A DNA stretch of 64,000 nt from Chionoecetes opilio (lineage: Eukaryota; Arthropoda; Malacostraca; Decapoda; Majidae): assembly GCA_016584305.1 (NCBI GenBank), contig JACEEZ010020889.1, positions 1 to 64,000 of the forward strand, written 5' to 3'. Below the pieces are notes generated by a model. It worked only from the letters and a program-made list of their open reading frames with translations, had not been told where the DNA came from and made no database searches. The position numbers and the translations under genes are program-made. Positions 1-12,720 of this stretch are shown in pieces (positions within the stretch are counted from its first letter, which is position 1; every line of letters starts with the position of its first letter).

Positions 1-57
1 GGCTAACGGAATGAGATTCGATAGTCAATTTTTGCTTATTTAGTCAGATTAAGTACT

Positions 58-646
58 TACTAGCCGCAAAACCGCCCTCCGGGCGGACTTTTTGGCTAGC
101 TCCTGCGGAGGGCTATTGGTGGGCCTTCGGCCCACCAAACACAGACTCTCCAGATAGCCCCTTCTAGCTTTCCTGAAATCATGCATGTAGAAATGTATGT
201 ATTAACGCCAACCTATTCACATCACCCCCAACCCATTCACTCACCCATTACCCATCACCCCCCACCCATTCACTCACCATTACCCCCCACCCATTCACTC
301 ACCCATTATCCATCACCACACACCCATTCACTCACCCATTACCCATCACCCCCCATCTATTCCCTCACCCATCACCCATCACCCCCCACCCAATCACTCA
401 CCCATCACCCCACACCCATTACCCATCACTCCACCCATTACCCATCACCCTACATCAAGGTTTCCTCAATTCTCGCAACCCACTTTTTTCACAATTCTCG
501 CTAATAGGCTGCTAAAAAAAGAAAAAAAAAGAAAAGTGATCGGATCATCTCATAAATGGGCTTAAAACCTTCCCCTGCTCGAGCCGGTTCCAAAACTGTG
601 CCATATGATGGGATTTCGCCACGGGGGGCAGCACCTGGAGCGGACA

Positions 647-699
<53 letters not shown>

Positions 700-721
700 T
701 CGCTTATATTATTATAGATTT
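58..721 (+). repeat. Interspersed repeat family A, copy 1
   Basis: This is one of four copies in the window. It starts at TACTAGCCGCAAA, has two GC-rich hairpins (72-86 and 118-136, the latter GGTGGGCC-TTC-GGCCCACC), then a minisatellite (about 217-455) built from CCCATTCAC, TCACCCATTA and CCCATCACCC words, an A-rich stretch, and a (CA)n tail (646-697) ending in TTCGCTTATATTATTATAG. The same order appears at about 30.8-31.4 kb and 34.2-36.1 kb, and in reverse at 62.8-63.2 kb. The ACA/GACA-rich 3' end followed by TTATATTATTATAG resembles tails of RTE-like retroposons. No protein is encoded, so it would be non-autonomous. The open frame through the minisatellite is not a gene. Confidence 0.75.
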
Positions 722-2483
722 CTGCACCAGTATGCAAGTTAATGAAGAGAACATGGCTTCAGTGTCATACAATTCATCGATTCAATTGCCTTACAAATAA
801 TATAAAGATGCTACACTAATGAAGTATGTGAGGTTCGCACTTCGCACAGCATTAGGTACATGAACTGTTGCTTATTACTCAATTAAGCACGTAAGACAAG
901 ACAACATTGTCTCCATATATATATTTTTTAATACTGGCTACAATACGTATTTATTCTTGACGTGCAGTGATTACTGTTGCGTGTAGTGGTGGTGGGCATG
1001 TTTCATAACAAATCCCATCACCACTATACGCACAACCATTCAACTGACAGAGGTGGATACTGATATAAAAAAATACTGATACTATAATCACTGATACATA
1101 CATACTTAAGTACTGATCATTAGTTTGCAACAAGTCTTTGTTTTTTTACGATAAACACCTTAGTAAAAGTGATGGTTCACATTATTATGTTACTTTCAAT
1201 AGTTTTGTGTGCATACTGAAGTTAAATTTTAATTCCTCTTAGTTATCATCATCAGTACTGAGTTAATACAATATTAATTTTTATTGCATTGAAAGTATAA
1301 TATTTTCAAACACAGCATGCAGTTACCTTATGAGAAATGTCCTCTGGCAAATTCATCTCTGTGCTGTAGACCCGGCGTCCTGCGTCCTACGTCCTGGTGG
1401 AATGTTTGCACGGTCTTCTTCGATGATGTCGTCTTCATGATCCCAACCACCATCATCACCATCATCATCTTCCTCTGATGAAGAGCAAACAATAAGGGAA
1501 ATTGTCTAGGGATGAATATTTTAATTACCATACAAGTTATGCAAGTGTGTATACTAGGAGGTCAAAAGAAAATGTGGACGGTATACGTGCTTAGTATATA
1601 TTAAACTGCGTGAGTATATACATCAATGAAGTGTGAATAAATTATTATAAGGGACAAAATTGGCTACAATATATTATGTTGTAAGATAACTGTTCAAAAG
1701 AGAAATGAAAAATAGCAGATGGATGAAAATTTCTATAAATCCATTACTGATTAACTAAAAATAAATACATAGATTTTCTTGTGCACAATAAAATAAAGAT
1801 AATATAAATACAATAACAGTAATACAAAAATTACCTGCTGGTAGCATTGCAACAGTTCTCATCTTAGAGATGTTGTATGCACATGCCATGATGACAGTGC
1901 ATGTCTTGCCGGAGAAAGACAAACTTCCCCATGCAATACATGAAGATGAAGATGAAGATGTTTAAGACCAGTCGTTCTTTCAACGATGCTCCGTGTTGGT
2001 TTGTGTGTCCTGCAGGTATAAACAATAATTAAGAGAAACATTCTAAATATATAGAAGTAAAAAAGGCTCAGATTATTTGCAATCTAACCCTCTTCAACAT
2101 AAAAAGGACTTTGGTAGATATTTAGTCTGGAATGACCAAACTATATTAGAGTGTTCATTTTATATGACTATATTCTTTAAAGTCCTAGTCGCAGATGCGT
2201 GACTTTTCAGAGTGATAATGCCTTGACTGAATATAAAGACCACAGTGGGAATTCAATGGTTTCTTTTGTACTCATGAAAGATGGGCTCTCTCTGCTGGCC
2301 CTTATAAGCACATTCTTTATATTTTCTGCTCTGTGGATATAATCAACTTCTTGAAACACAAAATATAATATTCATTTTTACAAAAACAAAACAAAAAATA
2401 ATGTCCATTTATAAAATATTTCGCAGGAGTTGGCGTTGCCAACCAGCCGCGGCAGCCGGGCAATCGCGCACCATCAAATTAGC
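722..2483. other. AT-rich stretch with no recognised gene
   Basis: I see no convincing coding sequence, RNA gene or element boundary here. Open frames are short and lack domain-like composition. A CGTCCT-rich patch lies near 1376-1395 and a CATCAT-rich patch near 1430-1480. It is probably intergenic or deep intronic sequence. Confidence 0.5.
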
Positions 2484-2827
2484 TTAAGGCCGTGTCAGAC
2501 GGGGATATTTTCCGGCATTTTCTTGTATTTTGGTACCATTTGATGCCCGTAGTGGCGACAAAAAATGCACGTTGTCACACGGCGTTTCGGCTACGAGCAT
2601 TTTCCGGGACACGCAACCAAAACAAACATTATAGCAGCCCGACGAAGTGTTCTTGCACCATCCATAGTGTTTGTTTTGGTTGCGGGTCCCGGAAGATGCC
2701 AGTAGAAGATGCTCGTAGCTGAAACACCGTGTGCCGACACACACATTTTTTGCCGCTACTACGGGCATCAAATGGTAGTAACATACCAAAAGATGCCGGA
2801 AAATATCGCCGTGTGGCACGGCCTTTA
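2484..2827. mobile_element. PIF/Harbinger-type fold-back MITE with TTA target duplication
   Basis: The 338-bp element (2487-2824) is one long inverted repeat with arms of about 160 bp. The left end starts AGGCCGTGTCA and the right end reads the complement of AGGCCGTGCCA. Both arms contain matching blocks, for example TGATGCCCGTAGT on the left and ACTACGGGCATCA on the right, and CAACCAAAACAAACA against TGTTTGTTTTGGTTG. It is flanked by TTA on both sides (2484-2486 and 2825-2827). A 3-bp TWA target duplication is typical of PIF/Harbinger. There is no transposase, so it is a non-autonomous, hairpin-forming copy. Confidence 0.8.
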
Positions 2828-3049
2828 GTTAACCTAAATAACTCACAAAATAGGTATTAAGTAGGTACAAAGCCTATCCCAAACTTATCCTAAACTAACC
2901 TAACCTAAACCAAACCTAAATATAACATAAGCAAAGAAATAACTAAACGTAACCACCCACCTATTATTAACTATTTAAAAATAAGTGCTATATTTTAGTT
3001 TCCGGAGAAAAGTTACTACTGCACATTATACTGAGCCAAAAATACTACA

Positions 3050-3560
3050 CAAAAAGTAGGTATTATTTTACACTAGGACCAGAATTCCCTAAACAATTGG
3101 GGGTACGGTTTCTGTTTGCCTCATTGGATTCTAGGAAACATTCTCTCTCTAAGGCTCCGTCGCAAATCATTACATTTGGAGATAATGACATGTTGTTTAT
3201 AGGGAGGAGAGACAAGTGTTTACGTGCGCCTCACTCTTCTTCCTCTTGTGACCTGCATCGCCTCTGTTCTTCCCTTGCCGCAGACACTTTCTAATGAGGA
3301 TTTGGCTTTAGTTAGGAAATGAAAACGTGGGGTTAGGTTAGGTTAGGTTAGGTTACAGAGTCTAAAGGTGGGGTTAGGTTACTTTATTTTCATATCTCTT
3401 ATACACTCCTTCCTACTAAAAACATTTTATGTCTCCGAAAGTACTGATTTGCGACGGAAACTCAGATTGATAGTTTCTTAGAATACATTAAAGTAAACAG
3501 AAGCCATACTCCCAGTTGTGAACGGAATTTTGATCCCAGTGTAAAAATTTACCAAAAAGT
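3050..3560. repeat. Fold-back element with telomere-like loop
   Basis: Left arm about 3050-3185 and right arm about 3428-3560 are imperfect inverted copies. TCCGTCGCAAATCA on the left matches TGATTTGCGACGGA on the right, and GGTTTCTGTTTG matches the AAACAGAAGCC block. The loop contains the interstitial telomere-like repeat. No clear target duplication was found, so the outer ends are approximate. It is probably a decayed MITE. Confidence 0.6.
3331..3355 (+). repeat. Interstitial telomere-like repeat (GGTTA)5
   Basis: Five perfect GGTTA units, the arthropod TTAGG-type telomere unit, followed at about 3371-3380 by one more isolated motif. Looser CCTAA-rich patches occur at 2885-2920, 3935-3985 and 55960-56005. 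This is a short internal block, not a chromosome end. Confidence 0.85.
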
Positions 3561-5015
3561 AAGCTGTAAATCCTGCAGAGCCCACCAACTCCTTCGGAAT
3601 ATTAACCTAATCAACTACTAATTAGTTACATTTATACCCCTTCGACTTGCAATAAAGACAACACGTTGGTAATAATAGACGAGAACTTCGCGGTCGTTTT
3701 CAGAGACCGACTAATTTGTCCTGGTCTACAATAGGTGATTTTTCTAATGGAGATCCCGGATTTTTTTTTCGGAAACCCGTATTCAAAAATAATAATAGTA
3801 ATAATAATTTCATCACCGAATTTTATGGTCGCCGTTTCCATTAAAAACACTATCTCCATCAGTAAAAGCACTAAAATTTGGCCGGGAGAAATTAGTCAGG
3901 GTCTCAGATAACAGGGAAGTAATTGAATAGAACATACCAAACCTAACCTTATAGGTTTTAATGAAAACTAACCTAACCTTAACCACAAAGTATATCAGGT
4001 CAAAATCAAATCAGGTCGTTTCAGGCTGTGTTTAAAAACAGTCCCATCTGGCAGGGAAAAAAGTTTGTAGAATCTCCAAATGTTAAGTTTTTGCTGGGAG
4101 CCTACATATCTGATCACATTGTTGCACAGGTATGCCTTTGTGAGGCACAGTTATTACTTGCCATATATATAACACAGTTGATTGTGCAATTGTCTATTTT
4201 ATTTTTGCTATTTTAATATATACTTTAAATCCATTTGATTTTGGAATTTCAGTTTCATGCTTGAGTATAAAAGTTGGCGATGAATTTATTAAATGAACCA
4301 ATCGTTTAAATACAAGAACTTTATTTGGTAATCTTCTTAAAATACCATAATTATATGAGACGAATGTATCATGAAACTAATGAGATTGTATGAGGTATGG
4401 TTATAAGATATGATATGATTGGTATGATTAGTAATGTGATGAACTAGTAATGATGATTGGTATGATTAGTATGAACAGTGATGTGATGGGGGTCATTTTT
4501 GGGTGCAGAGCACACTAAAAAATATTGGGGCACCACAGCTGAAAAGGATGGCTGAGTGATTTGATGAGATGGATTTATAACAATAGAATGGATGGGTATG
4601 AATGACTTGATAAAGATAGATATATGACAACAGAATAACTACTGGAAGTGTGAGAGGACAAACCCTAGTAAAAGGAGAGACAATGTTGGGTTGTGTGGAT
4701 GAGAGCGGAAATATGAGAGTGAGAGGACTAGAAAGACAGAAAGGAGGTGCATGGGTCGGGTGCTGATGGGACCCTTCCGCCAGTCCAACCTCTGAGGGGG
4801 TTTCAAGGAACAGGCCATCAAGTGAAAAAAGGTATGAAAGTTGTCCTTAAGCTTAACTTAGTACCCTACTCACACTAGTAAATATAATAATAAATAAACA
4901 CATGTGGGGCAGAACGATCATCCTTTTGCATCATGTTAAATTTAATTCCTAGCATGAGGCTTGAGTACATACCTGAGTTTAATATGCTGTATATTATATG
5001 GAGTATATATCTTTT
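3561..5015. other. No recognised gene; AT-rich with short local repeats
   Basis: Short direct repeats of TGATTGGTATGATTAGTA occur around 4417-4480. A small unmatched T-rich tract lies near 3760. I see no ORF with domain-like content and no clear element ends. Confidence 0.4.
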
Positions 5016-5039
5016 ATCTCTTCTCTTTTATATATATAT

Positions 5040-5615
5040 ACCCTCACCCTCAACATAATCAACCTCACCCACACTGCCACACTCACCCTGCTTTCGCCTT
5101 GTGCCTACCCTCACTGCCACACACCGACCTGCTATGCCTTGTGCCTTAACCCTCACTGCCACACTCACGCCTTGCTTCGCCTTGTGCCTCACCTCACTCC
5201 CACACTCACCCTGCTGCGCCTTTGTCCTCACCCTCACTCTGCCACACTCACCCTGCTTCGCCTTGTGCCTCACCCTCACTGCCCACTTACCCTGCTTCGC
5301 CTTGTGCCGCACCCTCACGGCCACTCTCACCCTCTTCGCCTTGTGCCTCACCCTCACTGCCACACTCACCCTCCTTCGCCTTGTGCTCACCCTCACTGCC
5401 ACACTCACCCTGGCTCTGCCTTTGTGCTCACTTCCTGCCACACGCACCCTTGCTTCGCTTGTGCCTCGACCCTCACGCCACACTCCCCTGCTTCGTCTCC
5501 TTGTGCCTCACCCGTCACCCTGCTTCCGCCTTGTGCCTCCACCCGCACTGCCCCACTCCACCCTGCTTCACCTTGTGCTCACCCTCACTGCACACTCATT
5601 CTCACCCTCGTCCAG
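5040..5615 (+). repeat. Minisatellite, unit of about 40 bp
   Basis: About 14 imperfect tandem units of roughly 40 bp. Each has a CCTCACTGCCACACTCACC part followed by a CTGCTTCGCCTTGTGC part. Unit length varies by one to a few bases, so reading phase is not conserved. Long open frames on both strands arise only because the unit lacks stop codons. Confidence 0.9.
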
Positions 5616-6459
5616 CCCTCGATCATGAGTCCACCTATAGACTACTCCGCACGGTCTCATCATCCTCCTACTGCCTTTGTTTTGTTTACATCGTTCGTTC
5701 TAATCCATGATTCTACGACACACCTACGAAAAATTTACCTAGTAAACATTCTTGACATTGTAACACTATGTGAATATATACTGACGTAGTGATTATGATC
5801 ATCTATTGACCTATACCTACCAATCTCACGCCTTTTCAATGTTTTGCTAACTCAACAGAGCTCAAGATTCAGATACCAGCTTACCTCATAAGTCCCTTGT
5901 GAAAAGGTGTACGCAGTAAAAAAAAACAACGTTGTGAGGTGCTAGGAGTTCTTAAGAGTGCTTGGCAGCGATTACGGGCAACTCACAAGGAATGCGTATG
6001 ATATCTTTATAACTGGCGGCCCAGGTTCTGCCCGGGCCCCCTGCTCAGCCCTTTCTTGCGCCACTTAGCAACCTCACATCTTATTGTCGGTTTTCTTCGT
6101 CGTCGCCCTCCTTGCAACAAGCTGCATCCCTGGTTCGTTCGCGCTCTCGTTTCCTGCTCCAGTAGCACAGCATATGTGAAGTGCCATTTTGGTGGACCAA
6201 GTGGTGCAACAGAACAACGCGAAATAGTCCGTCCATGTGGGGGTGGTGTAGGCAATGGGAACTCCTGGGGGTGGCGAGAGGCGTAGTGGGGCCTCCTGGG
6301 GGTGGTGTGAATGAAGGGAGGGCTCCTGGGGTTTGCGAGGGCGAGGGGGGCTCTTCCTGTGTGGGTGCAGCGGCCGGTGAAGTGTTTGTTGCACCCCGGA
6401 GGACTCGTGGTTTTATGCCCCCTGCTGGGAGCAGCTTGATCAGCTGTCCCAGAAATCTT

Positions 6460-6780
6460 GGCACTGTCGGAGAATTTGTCCCCGACGCTTCGGGGACATA
6501 CGAAGACAATTTGGAGACAATACGCCGAATATTCGGGCGACCCAAAAAAACCGTTACAATTTTAAATTTCAAATTCGGCGACATGGACGCCTAATAATCT
6601 GCGAAATGTCCCCGAATTGTCCCCGAAATGTCGCAACAGTGTCCGTGTAACGGTCGCCGAAATGTCGCCGATTGTCGAGGACAGTAAAAATTCGTGGTCA
6701 TTTCGGCTACACGGTCGCCGAATTTTTCCACGACCATGGTCGCGACCAATTCGTGGCCAAAATTCGGCTGTGTAATGCTT
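6460..6780. repeat. Region rich in GTCGCCGAA/GTCCCCGAA words with a near-palindrome
   Basis: The motif GTCGCCGAA and variants such as GTCCCCGAA recur in both orientations. Positions 6708-6774 form an imperfect inverted repeat (TACAC..CCGAATTTT against AAAATTCGG..GTGTA) centred on the perfect palindrome CGACCATGGTCG at 6731-6742. It is probably a decayed short inverted-repeat element. No target duplication was identified. The flanking stretch 5640-6460 shows no gene; 6230-6360 is rich in GGGGGTGGTG-like words. Confidence 0.45.
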
Positions 6781-7009
6781 GCCTTACTGCTTATCATGAT
6801 TACATCCTTGACCATCTTACGACCTTCATGATACATACTTATAGCAACTCGTGACATTGTTGAGAGGCTATCGTTGATCGGCGTGTTATCGGGTCAAATT
6901 TCACGATAACACCAATAGTTAAATTAGTGGCGTTTAAGAATACTATATCGTGGTTTGATTATGAATGTGTTGCAGGGAGCTTTATTTTCTTATGGTTTTT
7001 TTTTATGTT

Positions 7010-7108
7010 TTTTCTCTCTCTCTCATCTTCTCGTCCGTCTCCTCTCATCTCTCTCTCTTCTCTCTCTCTCTCTCCTCTCTCCTCGTCTCGCGGTCTCTCC
7101 TCTCTCTC

Positions 7109-7140
<32 letters not shown>

Positions 7141-7161
7141 TCGAGAGAGAGAGAGAGAGAG

Positions 7162-7201
<40 letters not shown>
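7010..7201. repeat. (TC)n followed by (GA)n, hairpin-forming microsatellite
   Basis: Interrupted TC tracts culminate in a pure (TC)n run at about 7117-7141. This turns directly through TTCGA into (GA)n up to 7200. The two runs are complementary and could fold on themselves for 20 bp or more. It lies at the left edge of the 9.5-kb duplicated block. Confidence 0.85.
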
Positions 7202-7203
<2 letters not shown>

Positions 7204-8989
7204 TCATAATTAATCCATGATAATAATAATATTATGAGGGGAGCAGAAGGTAGTAGGCTTCGCTCCCACGATTACCTGATATAATGACGGAAAATAAATG
7301 GTGATATGATGTGTGATCATTTGGACCCTTTAATAACGTACCTTTCAGTCAGTATTCAATTAATTAATAACGAACATTTTGGCCGTGGAAACAATACCAT
7401 TTTGACGTGTATTTCTATTGACTGTTGATATGTTGTTGAGGAACAATGCCCTAAAAGCTGATCATGGGAGCGAATGAGAATTTCTCTCAAAATGAAACCT
7501 TTTGAAAGCGATTTTAAATGATGAAAGTTATTTATGTAACTTTCTCACCTGTTTTCCGGTTTATGCATCAATATTCTCCTTATTTACCTTCCTTCAGCCT
7601 TCCGCATGGTTATAATCCCGTATTAAAGGTACATAATTAAGTATCTTATTCTAACTGAATGATGTACACAAGCGATTATTGATATTTTGGTTTCTTGTTT
7701 GTGTGACTCCGAGTTGACAACACGCTTCATGAAACAGGAAGCGGAGGTGGCGCGAATAGGAGGCGAGCAGGGCTACCCCTCCTTGCGATTTTTCCCAATA
7801 TCCTGGTTAGGGTCTTGCCGTTGGATATTTTTGTTGTCTGTCATGGGATTTTAGGGGATATTTTTGGAGTATTTAGCCAGTAGTATATCTCAAGGTAAAG
7901 CATGTGTACCGTATTTAGGGTTCAGTTTCATTTATAAATTTTTTAAAGAAACATTGGGATATTTTGTCTATCTGGCATTTTTTATAGGTGTCTTGTGATT
8001 TTTCTTGAAAATTTTGAGTGACATGCCTGGAGTCGAGTTAGTTCACCCCGAAGCAACGGCCAGCTGTCCCCTGTCCTCTCTGTTTCACCCTTATTCTGCT
8101 TTAAAAGTCAACGTTTGAAATTGTCCAATCTTTCACTTCTACTTCAGTAAGTCCCCATGCGGCGATCTATATAGCGGCTAGACAGAGCTCCAGACAACTG
8201 TTGTAGCGCCGGGACTTGTAGGATTAAGGTATAAACGTAACAATTTGAACACGATGGTAGAATGGGCATAGCAAAAAAAAAGATTTTTTCTTGCGTTTGG
8301 GGTTCTATGACATTCTTTAAAGGAGGCCCCTTCAAAAATTAGCGTAACGCGTTAAGGGAGGGTAGGGAGGGGGGGGTAATGTTGAAGTATTATCATTGTG
8401 ACATGTGGGGGGGGAGGAGGGTGTAGCATGTGTTACAGCTACATCACAATTTCAAGAATTTTTTTGTTTTTTAAGATAGAACCTAAAGAGGTAATTTCAG
8501 GTAACGTTACTATCCATTTCAGACCACTGGGCATCGTTTTTCGCAAATATATTTCTAACAACAGTCGCATCAATTATGACAGTTTGGCACAGCTTGTCTG
8601 ACACCGTCCCCTATTTATGGCAGTGAGAGGGTCATTGCCAATTGTGTTTAATGAAGGAGTTTACTCCTGGCTTTGACGCGAAGATGGCAAGAGCCGAGTA
8701 AGACATTGGGACAAGGGAAGGTTTACGGGTGACGAACTTGTGACGTGTATCAGCAACGCTCATCCTCCCTTCCCGAGCTTCCCCTGCCTTCCTCCTTGCC
8801 TCCTCCCCCCCGTAACTCCCACCTTCCCCTCACTCTCCCATTTCCTATCCCCCCTCTCTCTCTCCTCTCTCTCTTCGCTCTCTCTCTCTCTCCTCTCATC
8901 TCTCTTCTCTCTCCTCTCATCTCTCCATCTCTCTCTCTCGTCCTCTCTCTCTCATCTCTCTCTCTTCTTCTCTCTCTTTCTCAACACAA

Positions 8990-11900
8990 CTATCAGCTTC
9001 TGGGAAGTACTGGTGGGGACAGGCGATCAAGTTGTGTAATGTTTACGACAGGCTCCTACCAGCTTAAATGTTCCTCGCTCTTCCTCGTCCTACGCTTGTG
9101 GGTAGGTGCTCCATCGGGGGACTTTACGCACGCCATCGCTGAGTTAGGTGAACCTTTCAGGTAATTCCAACAGAAATGGGCTCAGGCTGCTTCAGTCGTC
9201 CTGCGTCACCACTCACGCGTGGACTGGCGGCGGTGCCACTCACTCTCGCGGTGGAACCCTGACCTATACTCACAATCTCACTAGTGGCAGCCAATGTTAA
9301 TTTGTTCCTCAGTCCCTTCCCTATTTCTGATCATGTGCCTCGGCCTCCACTACACAGTAGCACCAGGACATGCCCCTCGACACACTCGTGCCGCTTCGTC
9401 ATTCCGTCCAAATACGGTCGCGAATTACATTGCGTATAATGTCTACCCTTCTCCTACATTTGATATGGGATCCCCGAGGCTTTGTATTCTATTATTGTAC
9501 AAGCTAACTCATGACTTTTACACCCGAATGTCTCCAGACCAGGCCTCAAGCGACGCCCCGGGGCCCTTCTTGGACGCTTGATGCGCGTACCCTTGGGCCG
9601 GTTTAGGGTGCCGAGGGCCGATGGTCTACTCTTCCAACAGAACCCGACTCCTCACCGACATCCACGGATATCAAGAGTCCAGAGACAACCTTGTGGCGCT
9701 TCAACGCTGTGTTCAGGACAGAGTCGTGCGAACTTCACGGGGGCATACTCACCAGACGAGCGTTCAGTTCCCAATGTTGGCGGCGTCCATCACAAGGTGA
9801 TTCGAAGAAAGCCCGCCACTGCCTCCACCACAGTCCGGGTGAGGCTTGCCCAACACCTCGATTGAATCCTGGTCCTACTCATCGCGGGTAAACAACATTC
9901 CTACCATGTCAACAGGCCCGTTCTACCCGAGCGTAGGTCCCCGTGAGCTTCGCTTGGAATGGAGCACTGCTTGTGACCAACCGACGAGGACAGCATTGAG
10001 TTTACCAGGGATGACTAACCCGTGCCCTAACACCGAGGACAGGCCACATCGCCCGGGGGACGATGGAGTTACTTACTCTGGCCTCCGTCTCCTTCATAAA
10101 TAGTCCCCGTGACCCTCTGCTACGTCTGTATAATATTTGTTGACAGTCAGGGATGTTGCTCCCGCCTGACTTGCAGTTAGTGTGTCTGTCCGAAGATTCG
10201 TCTGATAAATTCATACCTGTCTCACTGACATCATGTTTTCAGTAGGTAATGTAACGCATCTTACTCATCGGCTCATGTTCGGTTGGAGGAGCATCTTTCA
10301 CCCCGACTGTTTGGTTTCCTGCCAGGACGACAGCACTCACCAGTTGGTCTCGTCGACCTCTACTCTCGCCTCTCATCTAACAGTGTGGGTTGTCATTTAT
10401 TGATCTGAAAGTGCGTTTGTGGTGCGAACAAGCGACGTCATTCTGGATCACTAGTTGACCTTTGGTGTTAAGGGCGCTCTTAAAATGGATACGGTCTACC
10501 CCTCGGCTCCCAGGAAACTCCAAGTATTCTTTAAGGGTGTTTACAGTACCGGCTCGAAGCTTCGAATTAGGGACTCCACAGGGCGGTGTTCTCAGCCCGT
10601 TTTCCTTTTTTAATATCCTCATGCATCGGTTTACTCTCTCTTTTCACCTCCACCCCGGGAACGCGGTCACCTGTTATGCTGATGACTTTTGTATCCATTC
10701 TACCTCCCCAGGCGATCTACAGCGTCGTCTTGACTCATTCTTCCATGCAGCTTTCCGCTTGTGGGTCTGATGATTTCGCCCGAGAAGAGTCGAGTGTCTC
10801 CTCTCGCCGGCCAAGGTTTGCTTCCAGTGTTCTCGATCGGTGCCTAGTAATCATCCGCTCCTGCAGCAGTATGTCTACTAACCTTGGAGCCCAGTCCGGA
10901 TCCCTCGAGCCACCCAGCACAACGTGTTCACCCTGTCATCCCGAGGCCTCCTGGGATCGGCTTCAGAAGCGCTTCGCTCCTCTCAAGTCACTCGTCCACC
11001 AAAGCAGACGGTATTTCTTATACAAAGTAGCTAGAACGCTTTTTACTTCTTCATACGCTCGGTAGTTTACTACTCTCCCCTGCTTTATCAGCTTTCCCAG
11101 GACTTTCCCCCTGTGTCCCTTAGAGAGGTTTTTACAAAACAATGGTTATGAATTTATTTTGGTTTTCCCTGTCACTAGATAAGTTTAATATGCGACGAAC
11201 TTAAGCTTCCCCCATCACTGCAGGAATCCACTCAAAAATGTCTCATATCTCACTATCAATGTCTCCGTTTTTCCCCGTTTCGCCCCTCATTATTCTCGTG
11301 TTAGTTAGACTTTGCCCTGGGATCTCTCCCCCCATACCCCGATCCTGCCTGGTGGTCGCCCTCATTATCAAAACTTTGTGTGGGTTCTCGGCTCCTCCTT
11401 AGACTTAATGGACCTTCCTGAGGAATGATTTTGTTCCTGGTCCTCCCCCTGGCTTGCCTCCCGTCCGGCGGTTCAGCTACCTCCCCAACTTCGAATCGGC
11501 ACTCCCCGTCCTGCGCGGCAGCTTGCTCTGGAGGCGATAGAAGCGGCGTCCCTCCTCTGTCCCTGGTTGTCCACCGCGTCTCAACCGGGGATGGTTCCTT
11601 ACAGTCAGATGGTCGGCGGGGAGGCGCGGTTTTCCTCCCCTGACATGGAACCGCCGGGGGAGGATGGTTTGGCCGACGCCTACCTGCCTGCTCCCAGCTC
11701 TACGTTCCTGCGAGTTGCAGGGTGTCCCTTGTGCTGTAACACTCCTTTGTCAAGAGGACTCATGGGTGGTGATATGTACTCGCATGTCAGCCTTCATCTC
11801 TTACGGCTCCGAAACCTTGTCCCAATGTTTTTACCAAGTCTTGACTTCTGTTTACGGTAGTGTTTTTGAACGTTTCAATTTGTACTCATTTTTTTGTGGT

Positions 11901-12720
11901 CCCTTCACATGTGGGCCTCTCCCACAGCGCACAGTGGACGGTTTTGGCGAAAGCAGCTGTGGTCTGCCGCCCAACGTAACGGTGCCCGTCACCCTCTCCT
12001 GCTCCTGTTATCAGGGGGGGGGGGGGGGGGGCAATTCTCCCGCTCGGCGCTCCGCTCTCCACAGCCCGTTTTCTAGGGACACCCAGAGAGGCATAGTGTC
12101 CCTCGATCCAACACTATGACGTTATCCGTGCACGTACCGTTATAAGTTCGTCGTCGGGCCTCATGGTTCGCAGGCACAATGTGGTCTCGGCTCGGCTGCG
12201 CTGGTTACCGGCCCTGTGGCAAGTTGCTGGTAATGGCGAGGAGCCTCACTTTACATCCTGCCAAACTGTGTGATGCACCCTCTTCCAACACTTTGGCACC
12301 TATGCCTCCACGTGTCACGTGTGTACGTGACATGGTGCCGCGAGGACTGCCGCGCCACGGAAATAGCGCTTCCCTGCTCGTGCACGACAACTTGCCACCA
12401 TCCTTGTTCGCCCCCCACGATTCGGTGGCTGCTGATAGTGCCCTGCGGTCACTGTGCTTCTTTTGTTGTGTTATGTGTTTTGTTGTGTGTGTCTTTGTGT
12501 GTGTAACAATGTGTATTGGGCTTTTTCATGTTTCTTGTCTTGTTCATGTTTCATGTTTATTTTCCTTGAGTCCTGTGTCATTTCTTTGTGCACATTGTGT
12601 ATTAGTGCCTGGCCCAGCCTGTGGCATGGGCGTAATAATTAATCAAACAAAATCTCTCCTCTCTCTCTCTCTCTCTCTCTATCTTTCACTCAGCCACTGC
12701 GTTGTACATGAGATATGACG
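8990..12720 (+). pseudogene. Jockey-type LINE ORF2, decayed (endonuclease end, RT, RNase H)
   Basis: Fragments of one polyprotein appear in order but in shifting frames. An endonuclease-like GDFTHAIAELGEPF is at about 9120-9160. The reverse transcriptase core includes GTPQGGVLSP and YADDFCIHS at about 10563-10705. RNase H-like sequence (FSSPDMEPPGEDG) lies around 11630, and a Cys-containing C-terminal stretch reaches about 12450. Many stops and frameshifts make it inactive. The 3' region is T/G-rich and ends near CGTAATAATTAATCAAAC and a (TC)n run. The 5' part is missing. Clade assignment to jockey-like is by motif resemblance. A second copy lies at 18.47-22.25 kb. Confidence 0.8.

Noticed and set aside
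217..455. CRISPR-like spaced repeats
   Set aside because: The repeats are short, overlapping word permutations without unique spacers, in a eukaryotic interspersed repeat.
3331..3380. Chromosome end
   Set aside because: Only five telomere-type units, flanked on both sides by ordinary sequence.
4998..5789. 263-codon open frame
   Set aside because: It lies in the 40-bp minisatellite; unit length changes break phase and the composition is repeat-driven.
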